From: Dacryopinax spathularia
Taxonomy: Eukaryota; Basidiomycota; Dacrymycetes; Dacrymycetales; Dacrymycetaceae
Direction of reading: 5' to 3'
NCBI GenBank assembly: GCA_037974965.1
Contig: JBBPFI010000003.1
Coordinates: 2,480,001 to 2,544,000 of the forward strand
Length of the DNA stretch: 64,000 bases
The position numbers and the translations under genes are program-made. Under the pieces are notes generated by a model. That model was not told where the DNA came from. It ran no database searches and saw only the letters and a program-made list of their open reading frames with translations. Positions 31,464 to 43,246 of the stretch are shown one piece after another; within the stretch, counting starts at the first letter, position 1, and each line of letters opens with the position of its first letter.

Positions 31464-33877
31464 ATGAGAAGACGGATGCCCTCACCACTGGGGGTTACGT
31501 TTCTGGGCACGTCTGCTGGCTCGGGGCCCTCCCACACGAGAAATACCTCTTCGATACTCCTCAACCTCAATGGCAGCATGGCCCGTGCGTTTGCTCTTCC
31601 ACCGTCCGAGTGCAGGATGACTCACGTGCATATCAGTGGTGGACTGTGCCGAAGGCACACAGCGACAGCTGCTGCATAGCGGACAGCGGGTATGGGGCAA
31701 GATACAGCGCATATATGTCACTCATATGCATCGTGCGTCCCCTCCATGCTTCATCTTGTACAGACAAGCTGATAAAGGCGCATATAGTCGACCATGTCTC
31801 CGGCATTGCCCCATTCTTGTCGAACATGATGTCGACCATAGCGAAACCGCCTGGACTCTACATCGACTATACCAAAGTATACCCTCTATTAGGTGAGGAG
31901 GAACGCTGGCTGATCCGTGCTTAGCCCAGGATAGAATTCTTCGCTCCGCCTGGGTTGCGACTACTGCTGCGCACTCAATTGTCCCTCTCTCAAACGCTGC
32001 TGGACGGCAAGTACGCTGTACACGAATTGCTCCTACCCTCTGAGGTCCCTTCTGCACCCTGCGACGTGCGTACTCTCTCCTCTCAGTCAACACATGAGCT
32101 GATATGGGTATAGCCGGATGAGCTTCATCCATCTGAGGCACCCGGCCAGGACATTATCGCCGACAAAGACGGTACCTGGCGGGACATCGACTCCTTCGGT
32201 GGTCTCAACATCTCCGCAACACGTATCGTCCACCGCGTCCCTTGCCTGGGGTACTACTTCTCCGAACCACCGCAACCCTTGCCGATACCAAAGTACTACC
32301 TGAACGCGCTGGACGAGAATGCGGAAGAGCTCGCAAAGGAAGGGATCAAGCAACCTCGCTCTCTTATCCGACAGCTTACAAAAGACCGAAAGCCGGTTAA
32401 ATTGCCGGATGGACAGGTGTTGCACCCGCCGGAGCTAGGTGTAGAGGGCAGGAGTCTGTTGATACTTGGGGACTGCAGTGACGCCACTCCCTGTTTGCGC
32501 CTGCTGGATCCAGAGAAGGGAGTGAGCTTGTTGGTTGTGCGTTACTATCTTGGTCTCTGCATGTACTGCGTCGTACTGAACCGGATGCAGCACGAATGTA
32601 CCAATGCCTGGGTCCCGGCAGAGGTATGCGAGGCCCATCTTCCCATCAACTACCCCATCCCTAATGGTCTCGCTTAGGTCGACCCACATATGGGCGGAGA
32701 CCGCTCAACCGCAGCCAAGATGCGTGAAAAGGCCATATCGCGAGGCCACTCGACACCCGACATGGCAGGCGCCTTTGCGAAGGCCTGTGGTGCCAGACGG
32801 CTAGCGATGAACCATTTTGGGCTCAGGTCAGTGTTGCTTGCAGTTCCTTATTCCTCTTTTGTTTTGGGGTTCCTTGCGCTTCGTGTCATGGTGCTCGGGA
32901 TCGCTAAACGCGTCGTACTGGTACGAGGATCTACTGTTGATCATTTCTCCCGGCCGTCGGTCCGCCTACGGTTCTCCGCTGGAAGTCCAGAACACTGGGT
33001 TCTGGCGGATTCGAGGAGGCCTAACCGAAACGGTGATCTACTGGCAACTATGACGGGTTCTTGGAAGCTCAGGGGAAGAAGTCCCTCGTCATAGCGCTGT
33101 TGTCTGGCGATGTCCTCGGATCGGTACCTATACCACCGAACGACGCGGATGTATGCGCCCACGAAGCCACATTCGACGAGAGGGATCCGTCAATGCTTCA
33201 CCGAAGTGCCATTCGTGGTCTTGTCGCTGATAGTGGGCACGAGACGTCTTCTGATGGCATCCCTACTTTGGACTGCTTCTATTGGAAATGATGGCCGGCG
33301 AAGGTCCGCCTTTTGTTCGACAACGGATTGACCAGGGATCATCTTGCTCACTCTCCATGACTTTTCGGGCTGTTTCTGGAAGACTGAGCGGCCCGAGATC
33401 TAGCCGTGGGCCCGGAACGATGCTTACCGCTTTGCTGGAGCCGCTTCTTGGGCCTTCCGCACCTTCTGTTCCCTTAGACCCATCATTTGCTGCGGATTCT
33501 TCTGGTTTCGCTTTCGTTGACAAATATGTGCACTCTCTATTCCTTCCTATGGTTGCCTCTTGCGCTTCGAAACGTCTCTTTACTTATCGCTATGTCCCCT
33601 CTTTTAGATTCCAAGCCCCCGGTCGACCTCCGTTCCTCACACCAGCCACGAAGGCACGCGATCGCGTCATGACAGAACTGGAGGATCAAGCCAGCGCAGC
33701 ATGGGGATTAGGCAGGGCCATGTGTGCAACTGATTTCATGAGTGAGTATTTGCCTTTAGCGGTCGTTCGGCGTTCTAACGGGTTACCGCAGCCATCGAGA
33801 TTCACAGCCATGAACTAGAGCCTCAATCGTCTGTGGAGGGAACGCAGGACTCGTTCTTCGAGGAGGACGAGGCTTAG
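31464..33877 (+). CDS. Ribonuclease Z (tRNase Z), short form
   Basis: Nine exons: 31464-31584, 31637-31732, 31788-31876, 31925-32065, 32114-32536, 32591-32623, 32678-32826, 33608-33741, 33792-33877; 423 residues in frame. This metallo-beta-lactamase nuclease removes 3' trailers from tRNA precursors. Motifs: VTFLGTSAGSGPSHTRNTS, DCAEGTQRQLL, the metal site THMHLDHVSGI split by intron 2 exactly at the second His, LLILGDCSDATPCLRLL, LLVHECTNAWVP split by an intron, GHSTPDMAGAFA and MNHFGLRF. Length fits the short ELAC1-like form. A second in-frame ATG at 31476 is also a possible start. The intron 32827-33607 is 781 nt, an outlier here, and holds an open frame with HEATFDE. The C-tail is acidic. 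Confidence 0.92.
32827..33607 (+). other. Oversized (781-nt) last-but-one intron of RNase Z
   Basis: Donor GTCAGT, acceptor TTTTAG. Within it, a frame at about 33061-33291 reads KKSLVIALLSGDVLGSVP then NDADVCAHEATFDERDP. The order resembles the RNase Z segment with strand-Gly-Asp followed by a D-A-D-xxx-HEAT element. It could be a relic of a duplicated RNase Z exon or chance. No start codon or splice sites clearly bound it. Confidence 0.45.
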
Positions 33878-34486
33878 GCGAGATGTATGACTACTGCTAT
33901 ATTAGATAATCTAGGGGCTTTAGCCCAATGGCTGTTGTCTCGATACTGAGCGTTTCTCTGTGTACAAACGGTAATTCCAACGGGAATCTTCCCTGGCATA
34001 ACGGGGAGCTGGCGTGTCACTTTTCTCGAGTTCGGCGACTTCGTTCACGTAGACATTCTCTTAAGTGCGCCATGGAAGAAATGATGGGCCCGTCTGCCGC
34101 CGGCTTTACAAGTTATTTATATTTATGCAGCGCCGAGTCTCACCTGCGTCATACTCCAGATACAAATTGCGCGGTAGGGGACCAGCATCTTCGGACAAGG
34201 CCACGAGGAATGGTATTTATTCGAACCTGGGCTAACAAAACACTGACGTACGTATGCACTATTCGAAACACATTGCACAACAGAAAAACCGAATGACCCG
34301 AAGAAGAATGTTCAACAATGTGCGAAGCCGGCGGTCTCTATTCGGCGAGGCGCGGGTCATCGGTCTAGTAGGAAGAATGGTATGACAGATACAAGATACA
34401 TCTTTGGAATCGCAGCCTTCTCGCTGAATGAAGTGCGAGTGATAGATTTTTTGTTCGCGAGACGCGTCCGGATCAGATGAGGGCAA

Positions 34487-36636
34487 CTAGCGAGGCTGCT
34501 CTGTGTGAGGCGACCAGTATCCGCCGCCTCCAGAACGATCTTCCGGGCGATGTTGAGACATGCCGAGCACGTTTGGAAGGCTTGAACGGCTTTGGGGAAG
34601 AGGAGGGTTGGCGGCGAAGGTGGAACCATTGAAGTAGTTGGAGCGAGCTTGCTCCGCAGGAGGCGTTACAGAAGCAGCGCCTGATCCAGACTGGAACGAT
34701 CCATTCATGCTTGGGGTGAATGAATAGCTCGCCCTGTTCGCGGTTTCAATACCGGGGGAGGCAGTGGTCCCTGAGGAACTCGAATGGAAACGATCTTGCG
34801 GACTGCTGGAAGAAGCGCCGAAGTTGTGGATCGCATTCAGAGAGGAGAAAGAGCCTCTATTCCCGCTGGGAAAACCCGGCAGAGGTGCCATGGATTGACC
34901 GCCGCCGTAGGTGCTTCTCTGTGATGAAGATGCGGCTTGAGTTCCAGAAACACCGTAAGATGAAGGCATCTGGAAGTGCGACATCCAGTTCGAATCGTTT
35001 GCGACGTTCTCTCGCGGCTGGAAATCGGTAAGGTTGAAATCTCCCCGTTGCTGAGGCTGGAAGTCGCTCATGCTGAAGCCACGTGAGACACTAGTGGTAT
35101 GCCACATATGGTCTGTGTCGGGTGAATTTCCAGAACGGTAAACGACCTCTTCGTCCTCCTCGTGTTTGAACGAAGGTCCACCCGAGGTCATCCCGGACAT
35201 CCCATGTTGCGATGTCTGGCGACGCATGGGAGGTGCGGAGGGAGCCGAGGAAGATTGCGGTACAGGCAAGTCGTGTTGGAGTGCTGAACCGGATGACCAC
35301 GACCAGGAGCTTGGCCCACTGCTTTCAGTGCGCGCGGTATAATTACCGTACGCCCCTTGGGCGACGCTGGGAGTACCGCTTTGTGAAGCCAAGGTAGGGA
35401 TATGTCCGGCCGACATTCGAGAGCCTCCTGTTGTTGGTGGCGAATCCGTGCCAGCTGACTGTCCCGAGTGACTTCTGGCAGTAGATGGCCTCGACGAGAA
35501 CGTCGTGATGTTGTTGATTGTCCCAACGGAGCTGAAGGAGCCACGCTTTTGCACTCCACGTGAACCTTCCGGACCTCTTACGTCGGTTGCAGAGCCTTCC
35601 GGCACCTTCTTTCTCTTGCGCCGTGAGTTGTTAGGGCGCCGCTTGTAGACATATGTTGGCCAGCGCGCGTTGAAGTTATCTTTCAACCGTTTGGCCATGT
35701 TCTGGTAGTGCTCCTTTTCCTCCTGTAGTGCGTTTAGGATATGTCATAAGGGCGCCAGGATTGTTCTTACCTTCGGCATAGATGACCACTCGTCACTCAT
35801 CAACTTGCTGATATCACCCGTCCTCAGCATTGGATGCTGATCAGCCAACTGTGGTCTTCGCCTACGGCCCCATATCATGAACGCGTTCATGGGTCGCTTG
35901 GGAGTGCCGTCCGCGTTCAGGCTCTGCTGCGTCAGGGCTTCATATTGCTCCTCTAGAAGTTGAAGTAGCTCGTCAGCCATCTGTGCATAGTGAAGACATA
36001 TCCATGGGCACTCACCCTCCGTCGCGTTCTCCGGCAACCTCGCAAATGCATCTCCGCTAGCCTCGCCTTCAACCTCCGCCTGCTCTTCCAGCATCATCTC
36101 ATCTTCCTCCTCGCCCTCGGGTCCCGACGTTTCGGTTTCCTCCACAGTAGGACTGACTAATGGCGCCTGCTGAGCTTGGTTGACAGGTTGCGGTGGTGCT
36201 ACATTGGTCTTGAGCGACGAGGTGGAATCTTCACCGGTGCTCCAGACAGCCTGCGCTCCCGCATCATTGGATTGTTCCGCCGGTCTAGCCATATGTTGCT
36301 GGAGAGGAGGCTTCGAAGGACGAACACGAATTCCGATGGTTGGAAGGGTAGTCGAGCGCGAAAGACGTTCAGGGTTGGGAGACGGACCGGAGATGACTGG
36401 AGCCGAGAAGTCGCTCCCGAACTTGCGAGGCTCCGCAAGGCCGTATACGTTAGGAGAGATAGGAATGCCGTTGGGTGAATGAACGTCGAGAGTGCTGATA
36501 AACTGTCCACCAAGCACGGCAACCGGGGACGTCGCGAAGTCTTTGAATGAATCCAGCGTTGCTGCAGTGGCGCGGGGTAGTAGAACACGGCGCTAGGGGC
36601 AACCGCGGAGCCGTGTGGTGGGCTTGCCAGGGGCGC
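34487..36636 (-). CDS. HMG-box (MATA_HMG/SOX-like) transcription factor, 5' exon not found
   Basis: Coding exons: 36636 down to about 36023, about 35955-35771, and 35725-34487. The HMG box reads PKRPMNAFMIWGRRRRPQ, then TGDISKLMSDEWSSMPKEEKEHYQ, then RWPTYVYKRRPN with a basic RRKRKK tail. That is the sequence-specific class used by fungal mating and sexual-development regulators (Prf1/Pcc1/Ste11-like). The N-region is acidic and proline-rich; the C-terminal 330 residues are Ser/Gly/Gln-rich, likely a transactivation region. The first exon here opens at an acceptor (36637-36638) and has no ATG in frame before the HMG region until about 36300. An upstream start exon is therefore missing from my model. 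It is convergent with RNase Z. Confidence 0.85.
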
Positions 36637-38023
36637 TCAACACGGAAGAGCTTGTCAAGGCAATGAAGAGTTGAGTGGCTTCACGGTGTTGACGGTCACC
36701 TGAGCTAACAGGTGGGTGTGGACGTTGCGCCGTGTGGTAAAGTTCGCTGAGGGACCGGCGTTAAGGGGAGGGACCAAGGGCAGGCACCAGGCGGAGGTAT
36801 GGCAGATGATTACGACCGTGCAGAGAATGAGGTGGGGAGTTCACAAAACGAGAATTGACAGAGTGCGGGGCACGGGACAGGCCGACCCTTTATTATTTTT
36901 GGGCTGGCTCAGGAGAGCGGGCGAAGGGGGGCGGGGGGGATGAGGGATGGTTCATATGAGCCCATGTTTCCGAGTTCGGTGTGTAAGGTGTTCCATCGCA
37001 TCTCGGGTTGGCGCGTGCCGGACCAGGTTGCAATCGGTTCGCGAACCCCATGGTTGCTCTCAGTCTCGGACCTGCCCTGGAGCAGAAGCGCCATGCGAAT
37101 GATCCCACAGCCGTGCAAGTGCCATGCCTGGGCGATGGACGAAGGGAGTAATCCCGTTTTAGTCTCGCAGGCGTCTCGCCACACCCCGTCTCCTCCTTCG
37201 TCGCTGCACCCTGTCGGTTTCCTCCTGTCATCTTCTATTTCGCCGGCTTCTTCGTCACAGCCTCGACGGACCCCCAGACTCCTCTGAGATTTCCCAGTAT
37301 TTTTTAGTTCCGAGCGTATGTGCAAGACGGGAGTTCGGGGTGGAAAATGAGCCCCGACGCAGCCTCCATCAAGCCCGCCGCTCGCAGTCCCTTGGTCAGC
37401 TTCGTGCCGTCGTTCCGCCTTCCGGGCGATATCGAACTCGTCCTTTCGCCCAATCACAGTTGGTCTACTCCGCTGAACATGCTGGTCTGCGACCGGGCAT
37501 AGCCAATCAGGAAGCTGGATTAGAGCTTCCCATGAGTCTCCGGCCTGGTTCGCGTGGAGTGAGGGTGCCCGAACGTGCTGACAGAGGATGAGGAGGGATG
37601 CCCGAGGGCGCGCCGACCGCGGCTGCCATAAGCCCGACCTAACGCGCCTGGCAGAGTCTCGTCCGCGTCCCCGATGGTAAGCTTGATCGACACAAGGGTG
37701 CGGATACAAATCCCACAGCAACCAAAATTGCACCCGGTTGAACGATGGTCAAACTGTGCAAAAGCAAAAAACTGGGCGCTCATACCCCAACCACGTCATG
37801 CTGCACAAGTTCGGTGGCATGAAACATGCCCTGTCTTGCTGCAGGCGGTCAACACCGGAGGCACAAAGCGAAAGAGGTGGTCCAGCACGGTAATCTCTTT
37901 CATCAACTGCTGACAAAGCTCTCTGTCATCTTGTCTTGGGCCGACTGCTCGCGCGGACTTAAGAGACACCCTTGGGGTCTCCGGCATTGCAAGGGCTGTC
38001 TGAGTGAACCCACCGATTGTCAA

Positions 38024-38066
38024 GATCGGTTGTGTGGGAAGCTCGGTTGGTGCCACACAACCGATC
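38024..38066. repeat. 14-bp perfect inverted repeat (hairpin)
   Basis: Arms GATCGGTTGTGTGG and CCACACAACCGATC around a 15-nt loop in the gene-poor stretch. Confidence 0.75.
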
Positions 38067-40169
38067 TACTTACAAGGCAGAAGGAAATACCATACTCGCG
38101 TTTGCGTCAATAATACAACTACAGCGACTCTGGAGAAAAAGCAGGAATGTCGTTCGCGAAACTGCGTTTGGATGCCCCGATCTACCGCACTCCGGATTCG
38201 TTTCTTGAAAGCAGAAGAGATGTAAACAGCTCGAAGGTCGAAGGCGATGATGCTGCTTCCGGGGTCCGTCATCGGCGTCCGCCGGAGTTGTCCATTATCA
38301 AGCTTTCCACTGCCGGCGGCATGGCACGCTTTTTGGACGGGAGAAGCGATGGAAGCAAAATCCCGCCCGAAGTGCAGTTGACCCTCAAGGCCGACCGGGC
38401 TGTCGGTGTTGGGCGGACCGCCGGGACGCCGGGACGCGTCGCGCCGAGAGCCACCCAAAACCATCAACGGAATGCGCAACATGTCGTCTGCGAGATTCCG
38501 GCCTCTTTGGGCGATGCTGTGCATGTTCCTGTCGTCAGATTCTGGTCAAAGCGGTCGACATGTATCACCCAAGCCGCATGCCGGTTTTGCGAAATCGGGC
38601 GATCTGTCGGAAAGCAGGTTGCACCTGTTCCGTAGACCCCTTGGACACGACCTCCGTTCGCCGACGGTGGTGTTCATCCTGACTTTTGCGCTTGACACCG
38701 GCACCCGTCAAGGGAACTCGGCTACTCCCTATCGGTAACGACACCTTCGAGGTTCAAACGCCAGGCGGACCGATGAGAAGCATGCACGATCGACCTTTGG
38801 ATCGACCTTCCTTATGCCCCCAAGTTCCTCTATTTTCTCCATATTTTGCAGCCCGTTGGGAGTGCACCAGAGGGACCGTTGGAGCTGCAGGAAATCCCAG
38901 GCCTTCGCACTCGTGGAGCGGGTGCAACGGGCGGGGAGCCACCTCCAATAAGCTCGAGTTGCGGGTGGAGGTTGCCCTGCACCGTCACAAAGCTTCCGTA
39001 CGGGCCTTCTGTTCGTTCGTGCGAAAAATCGTGGTTTGCCCGTATATTCGCCGCGCTCGGCCCTTCTTTATTTGGTCTTTGATGCCATGACGTCGTTATT
39101 ATTCGGACTTGCCAACGATAATTGCGTAGGGGCTCTAGGGTTCGATGGTGCTTGTTGAAATTTTCCAACGCTCCCAAGGCGACCAGGAGGGGTGCTGACA
39201 CAAACGTGTATAATGTCCTCCCGATGCAAGTACGACCCCTCGATTAGATTGTGCCCGATTGGGTTAGTTCTCCCTGACACAACGATAATTACGCAGTTTC
39301 AGGGTACCACAACGGAGCAAAATATTACCTTGGCGTTGAGCAGAGAATGACCGTGGCCTCAAACGACGCATTCCTCTTCCAGGTTGGAGCAGCCCGGTCA
39401 AAAACCGGCTAATCTGTTTTTCCGTCCGAAATGCCTCAGGGATTGTCAGAGGCGCCCTTAGCCCCCTCCTCCGACCTCACAGCGCGCATGCGCACACAAA
39501 GCTGTGTGCTGTCGTACGATCACGGTCATCATTTCTAACCCAAGTTTCTTTTGGGCCGACGCCGGGTGCGCTGATGATTCAGAAACAGCCCTGCCAAGTG
39601 GGCCTTCTTCCCTTTCGCGGAATTATGTCCGCAAGAGACAAGAGAGTGTTTGCTTTGTGTACCGCACTTTTCCACCTCTTCACTAGCATGAGCCCCCGCC
39701 GAAAGGAAGAGGTGAAGTGGAGGGGATGCACTTGACTTCGGACTGCTAGAAAGAGACTAATCACTTTCATACGCAAGCATCATTTCCTGGCAAATGCAAG
39801 TTAATTTGCAGTGCTCGTTCTCGCAAGCGCTCTCGGTCCTTCGAAGAGGCACATAATGTGCAGATGAGCAAGGGAACGCATGCACAATCCTCTGTCCCAA
39901 GTCATGTGCGAGCACTGTATGACCTCCACGCCGAGTTGCACTCCCTCTGAACCTGCCGGCTTTCACCGTGGCACCCTTTCGTCCTCTACTAAGCGTTTAT
40001 TGCGGTCATTAGGTTTGGGGTCCTTCTGTACTGCATTTCCTCTTCAAAAGGCCTTTCTTGCTGCACCATGACCACCCGGTGGGGCGCTCGTCAGCTTTCC
40101 GCTTCGGAATCTTCGTCCACCGGTGTGCTGGGAGCATGCGGGACCGCGTAGCCAACTCCCGGTCAGGCG

Positions 40170-40225
40170 GGGCAGCACGTCGAACATACATAAGCAGGTA
40201 GGTCAGCACGGCGAACACACATAAT
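40170..40225. repeat. Imperfect tandem duplication, 31-bp unit
   Basis: Copy 1 (40170-40200) and copy 2 (40201-40225) share GGxCAGCACGxCGAACAxACATAA. Noncoding as far as can be seen. Confidence 0.6.
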
Positions 40226-42028
40226 CTATTGGTAATGAAGCGGGTTGACCAACAGATGGCCGATGAAAGCTGCAGAGAAACGCTCTCTCCAGGATCTCGC
40301 TGGAGCTGCTTCCAGCGATAGCGGCTAATGCAGTTGCAACCAGCAGGCGGCGTTTACCGCTCCGCGGCACGGTTGTTGCATCAGATCTCGGTAACCCGAT
40401 TCGCAGTACACATTGATTATATTCATTATGTACAGAAAATGTCGATGCTGGACGCATGTCTGGACTTGGCCATCATAGCCGCCAGAGTCTCCTATAGAGT
40501 CCTTTTTCTGACTTCATGTCCACTCCATTGCCAAGGAACTGGTAGCCTGGTCGCGTGAACAGCCTGTCAGCCAAAAAGCAACCTTCTGATTTGCCTATCG
40601 TAGCGCACATTCACTTGCTGGTATCACCCCTGTTTCCAAAGGCATGCAATATTGCATATGGCACCAGCTTGAGCGCCGTTGCTGAGTCGTCCGTGCACTC
40701 AACACGGAATGTGGTGATGTTGAAGCCCTCCTTGAGTTTAGTCAGAGCTCGGGACGTAAGGACCGTGACAGGCTTCGAGCTCGCGTAAGTGGGGTCCACG
40801 CATCCCTGTCTGCCTTCCCGAGTTCGCCTTCCCGGGTTCGTCATACGAACGAAGAAGGCTGCCTAGGGCATCAGCCGCGCCACAGCCTGGAAGACCTCGG
40901 TTGCGTGCATTTGCCGGACAGGAGGTTACGCCCGGGGTCAGCAAGTCGATCTTTGATCAGAAGCAGCATGCTGAACAAGGCAAGAGTGCATAGCGGAAAG
41001 AACATCCAAAGAACCCCGCACAGCCTAGACAGCCGAAGCGCGTGCCTCGCAGAGCCGCAAGTTGTGATAGCTTCTTTACCCGCTTCTTTCTTGTTGAGAC
41101 CATGAGAGAAAGTGTTCACATGCGCTCGAGAACGGGGAAAAGGGTACGGCGAGTCTTCGGTGGCCGTTGGTCTGATGCGAGTTGTGGGACCACCTCAGGT
41201 TGCTGAGCCCCGCAGGTCAGTCGATCGCCGAAGGAGCGTTTGTCTCAGAAGAAGACGCGCGCATAGCCTCCAGGTACTTGTGCACGCCGTCTGCCGTTGT
41301 TGTTTCAGACCAGGCCTGCGCTCACGCTCTTGGGTTATCGCCGAGGACCAACCGGATATCTCGAGAAGAAAGGGCCCCAACCAGCCTCTGTATGGAGTAA
41401 AATGTATCGCATGATGGGGCGGGATGCCCCAAGGTGTGTGAAGGGAAAAGAGCCAGGGCCTAGCAACGACTTGTGCTGTCCCGCAAGCGGTCCGCTCTGT
41501 GAACGTCAACCTTTCCAGTCCTCACAGGCGGAGATCGGAGGTCTGTTCCAGCGACTTGTGACGGTGCCGATTTCGGCTGGAAAAGTCGTTAGAAGCACAG
41601 CCTGTGGAACCAAATAAGGGGAAGGAAAAGGGAAGAGAACGGCGCCATCAAGATGCACGTGATCGGATATCAAGCCGCGAATGCCGTCCGTATCAACTGG
41701 CCGGTTGGGGTACCCTGTTAGCGTCCCATGTCCGGGTTTGAGGGCGTACCCTGTTGTACCCACTTCGGACGAAGAGATGAAAGATGTTGAACTATCAGCG
41801 AAAGAAGAAAGAGAGAGTTCAGTTTCAAAGGGCACGAAAGACCGGTAGTGGCAGTGTTGATGAGATTGCCACGTGAAGGACAGCCGGTTATGGGTAGAAG
41901 GTAACCGGTCCCCGACATCCCCGCATTCGGTTCACGCTCGTCGTAATATTAGCTGTAATACGCAACCTCGAGCTGAACTTCATTATCTCTTCTCTCTATT
42001 CTCCTTATTGTCTCTATAACTTATCAAA

Positions 42029-43188
42029 ATGGTATCTCGTGCACCTCCTCCGCCTGTACCGGACGTGACCAAGATCTTCCATCCCGGCTTATTCAAGGGC
42101 AAGGTGGTACTTGCGACAGGAGGAGGGAGCGGTATCGTGATGGAGATGGTGAAGGCAATGGTAAGCACAGCGCCGCTCTCGTGTACTTGCCTATTCTGAA
42201 GCCTTGTTGCGCAGATGGAACTAGGTGCTGATGCGATCATCATCTCACGCTCGAAAGACAAGATCGAGGCTAGCGCTGTCCAATTGGCAAAAGAGACAGG
42301 CCAGAAGTGCTTCGGATTCGCTGCCGATGTACGGAACCCAGCTCAGCTAAAGGAAGCTGTGGAGAAGGGCGTGAAAGAGGCAGGAAGGATTGACTTCGTA
42401 ATCTGCGGTGCGTATCTAAGCTGATACGGCACCAAGAATATATCGCTGACTGGTGGACTCAGGCGCTGGAGGCAACTTCTTGGCTCCTATTTCTAACATG
42501 TCCGAGAATGCGTTCAAGACAGTCATCGATATTGACACAGTGAGTCGTGAGAACTGTGTACCCACACACCCTGTATTCTCACGCTTTGCCCTAGCTTGGT
42601 ACATACAATACAGTCAAGGCTACGATGGAGCATGTGAAAAAGACCCGTGGAGCCTACGTGCATGTCTCCGCGACTCTTCAGTACAAAGGTTGGCGGTCCC
42701 CTCCACTCGCCAGAGTAACAAACCGCTGATGACTCCTCAGGGCTGATCTTCCAAGCTCATGCATCAGCGGCGAAAGCCGCGGTCGATGCGCTTTCGCAGG
42801 TCATCGCCGTTGAGCTTGGACCCTTCGGCGTGCGCAGCAACATCGTCGCTCCTGGTGCAATCTCCGGCACGGTTGGCATGAACAAGCTGTCCAAGAAGGA
42901 GGGCGGGAAGGACCAGATGGGCGAGGCGATGCTCGGTCGATGGGGAGACAAGAGCGATATTGCTTGCATGTCTTGTTATCTGTTCAGCGACGCGGCCGCC
43001 TGGATTACAGGCCACAAGTTTGTAAGTTGATGCACACATTCGCGGAGACCAACCTGGCTGACAAAGCACAGGTTGTGGATGGCGGCGAGTATCATATGCC
43101 GCCGCAGATGACTTCTGGCCAGTTCCCGTATCCTCAGGCCGTGTTGGATCCCGCTTCTGTGGCAGGTATGATCAAAGCGCGGATGTAG
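42029..43188 (+). CDS. Peroxisomal 2,4-dienoyl-CoA reductase-like SDR (SPS19-like)
   Basis: Six exons: 42029-42160, 42215-42407, 42463-42539, 42595-42688, 42741-43021, 43072-43188; 297 residues. It reduces 2,4-dienoyl-CoA with NADPH during beta-oxidation of unsaturated fatty acids. Motifs: HPGLFKGKVVLATGGGSGI (cofactor loop), DAIIISRSKDKIE with the NADPH-type SR, AADVRNP, CGAGGNFLAPI, VSATLQYKG, AHASAAKAAVDAL (Lys of the active site; the usual Tyr of classical SDRs is absent, as in the family), VAPGAISGTVGMNKL and VVDGGEYH. The last three residues, ARM, fit the PTS1 peroxisomal pattern [SAC][KRH][LM]. Its 3' end lies only 58 bp from the convergent oxysterol-binding protein stop. Confidence 0.9.
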
Positions 43189-43246
43189 CGTAGGACGGAA
43201 GTCATTATGTATTATTATAGCTCGATGCATCAGAAACGGAAACATG

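Larger units (their letters stand above)
36637..42028. other. 5.4-kb stretch with no recognised gene
   Basis: The left 0.5 kb is the leader/promoter of the HMG-box gene and may hide its first exon. The rest has only short, conflicting open frames, normal GC content and no family motif on either strand. It holds a 14-bp perfect inverted repeat (38024-38037 and 38053-38066, GATCGGTTGTGTGG) and a 31-bp imperfect tandem duplication (40170-40200 and 40201-40225). Candidates are old decayed mobile DNA or noncoding RNA; sequence alone does not decide. Confidence 0.45.

Noticed and set aside
38147-38635. 162-codon plus-strand frame in the gene desert
   Set aside because: No motif and no splice-supported extension.
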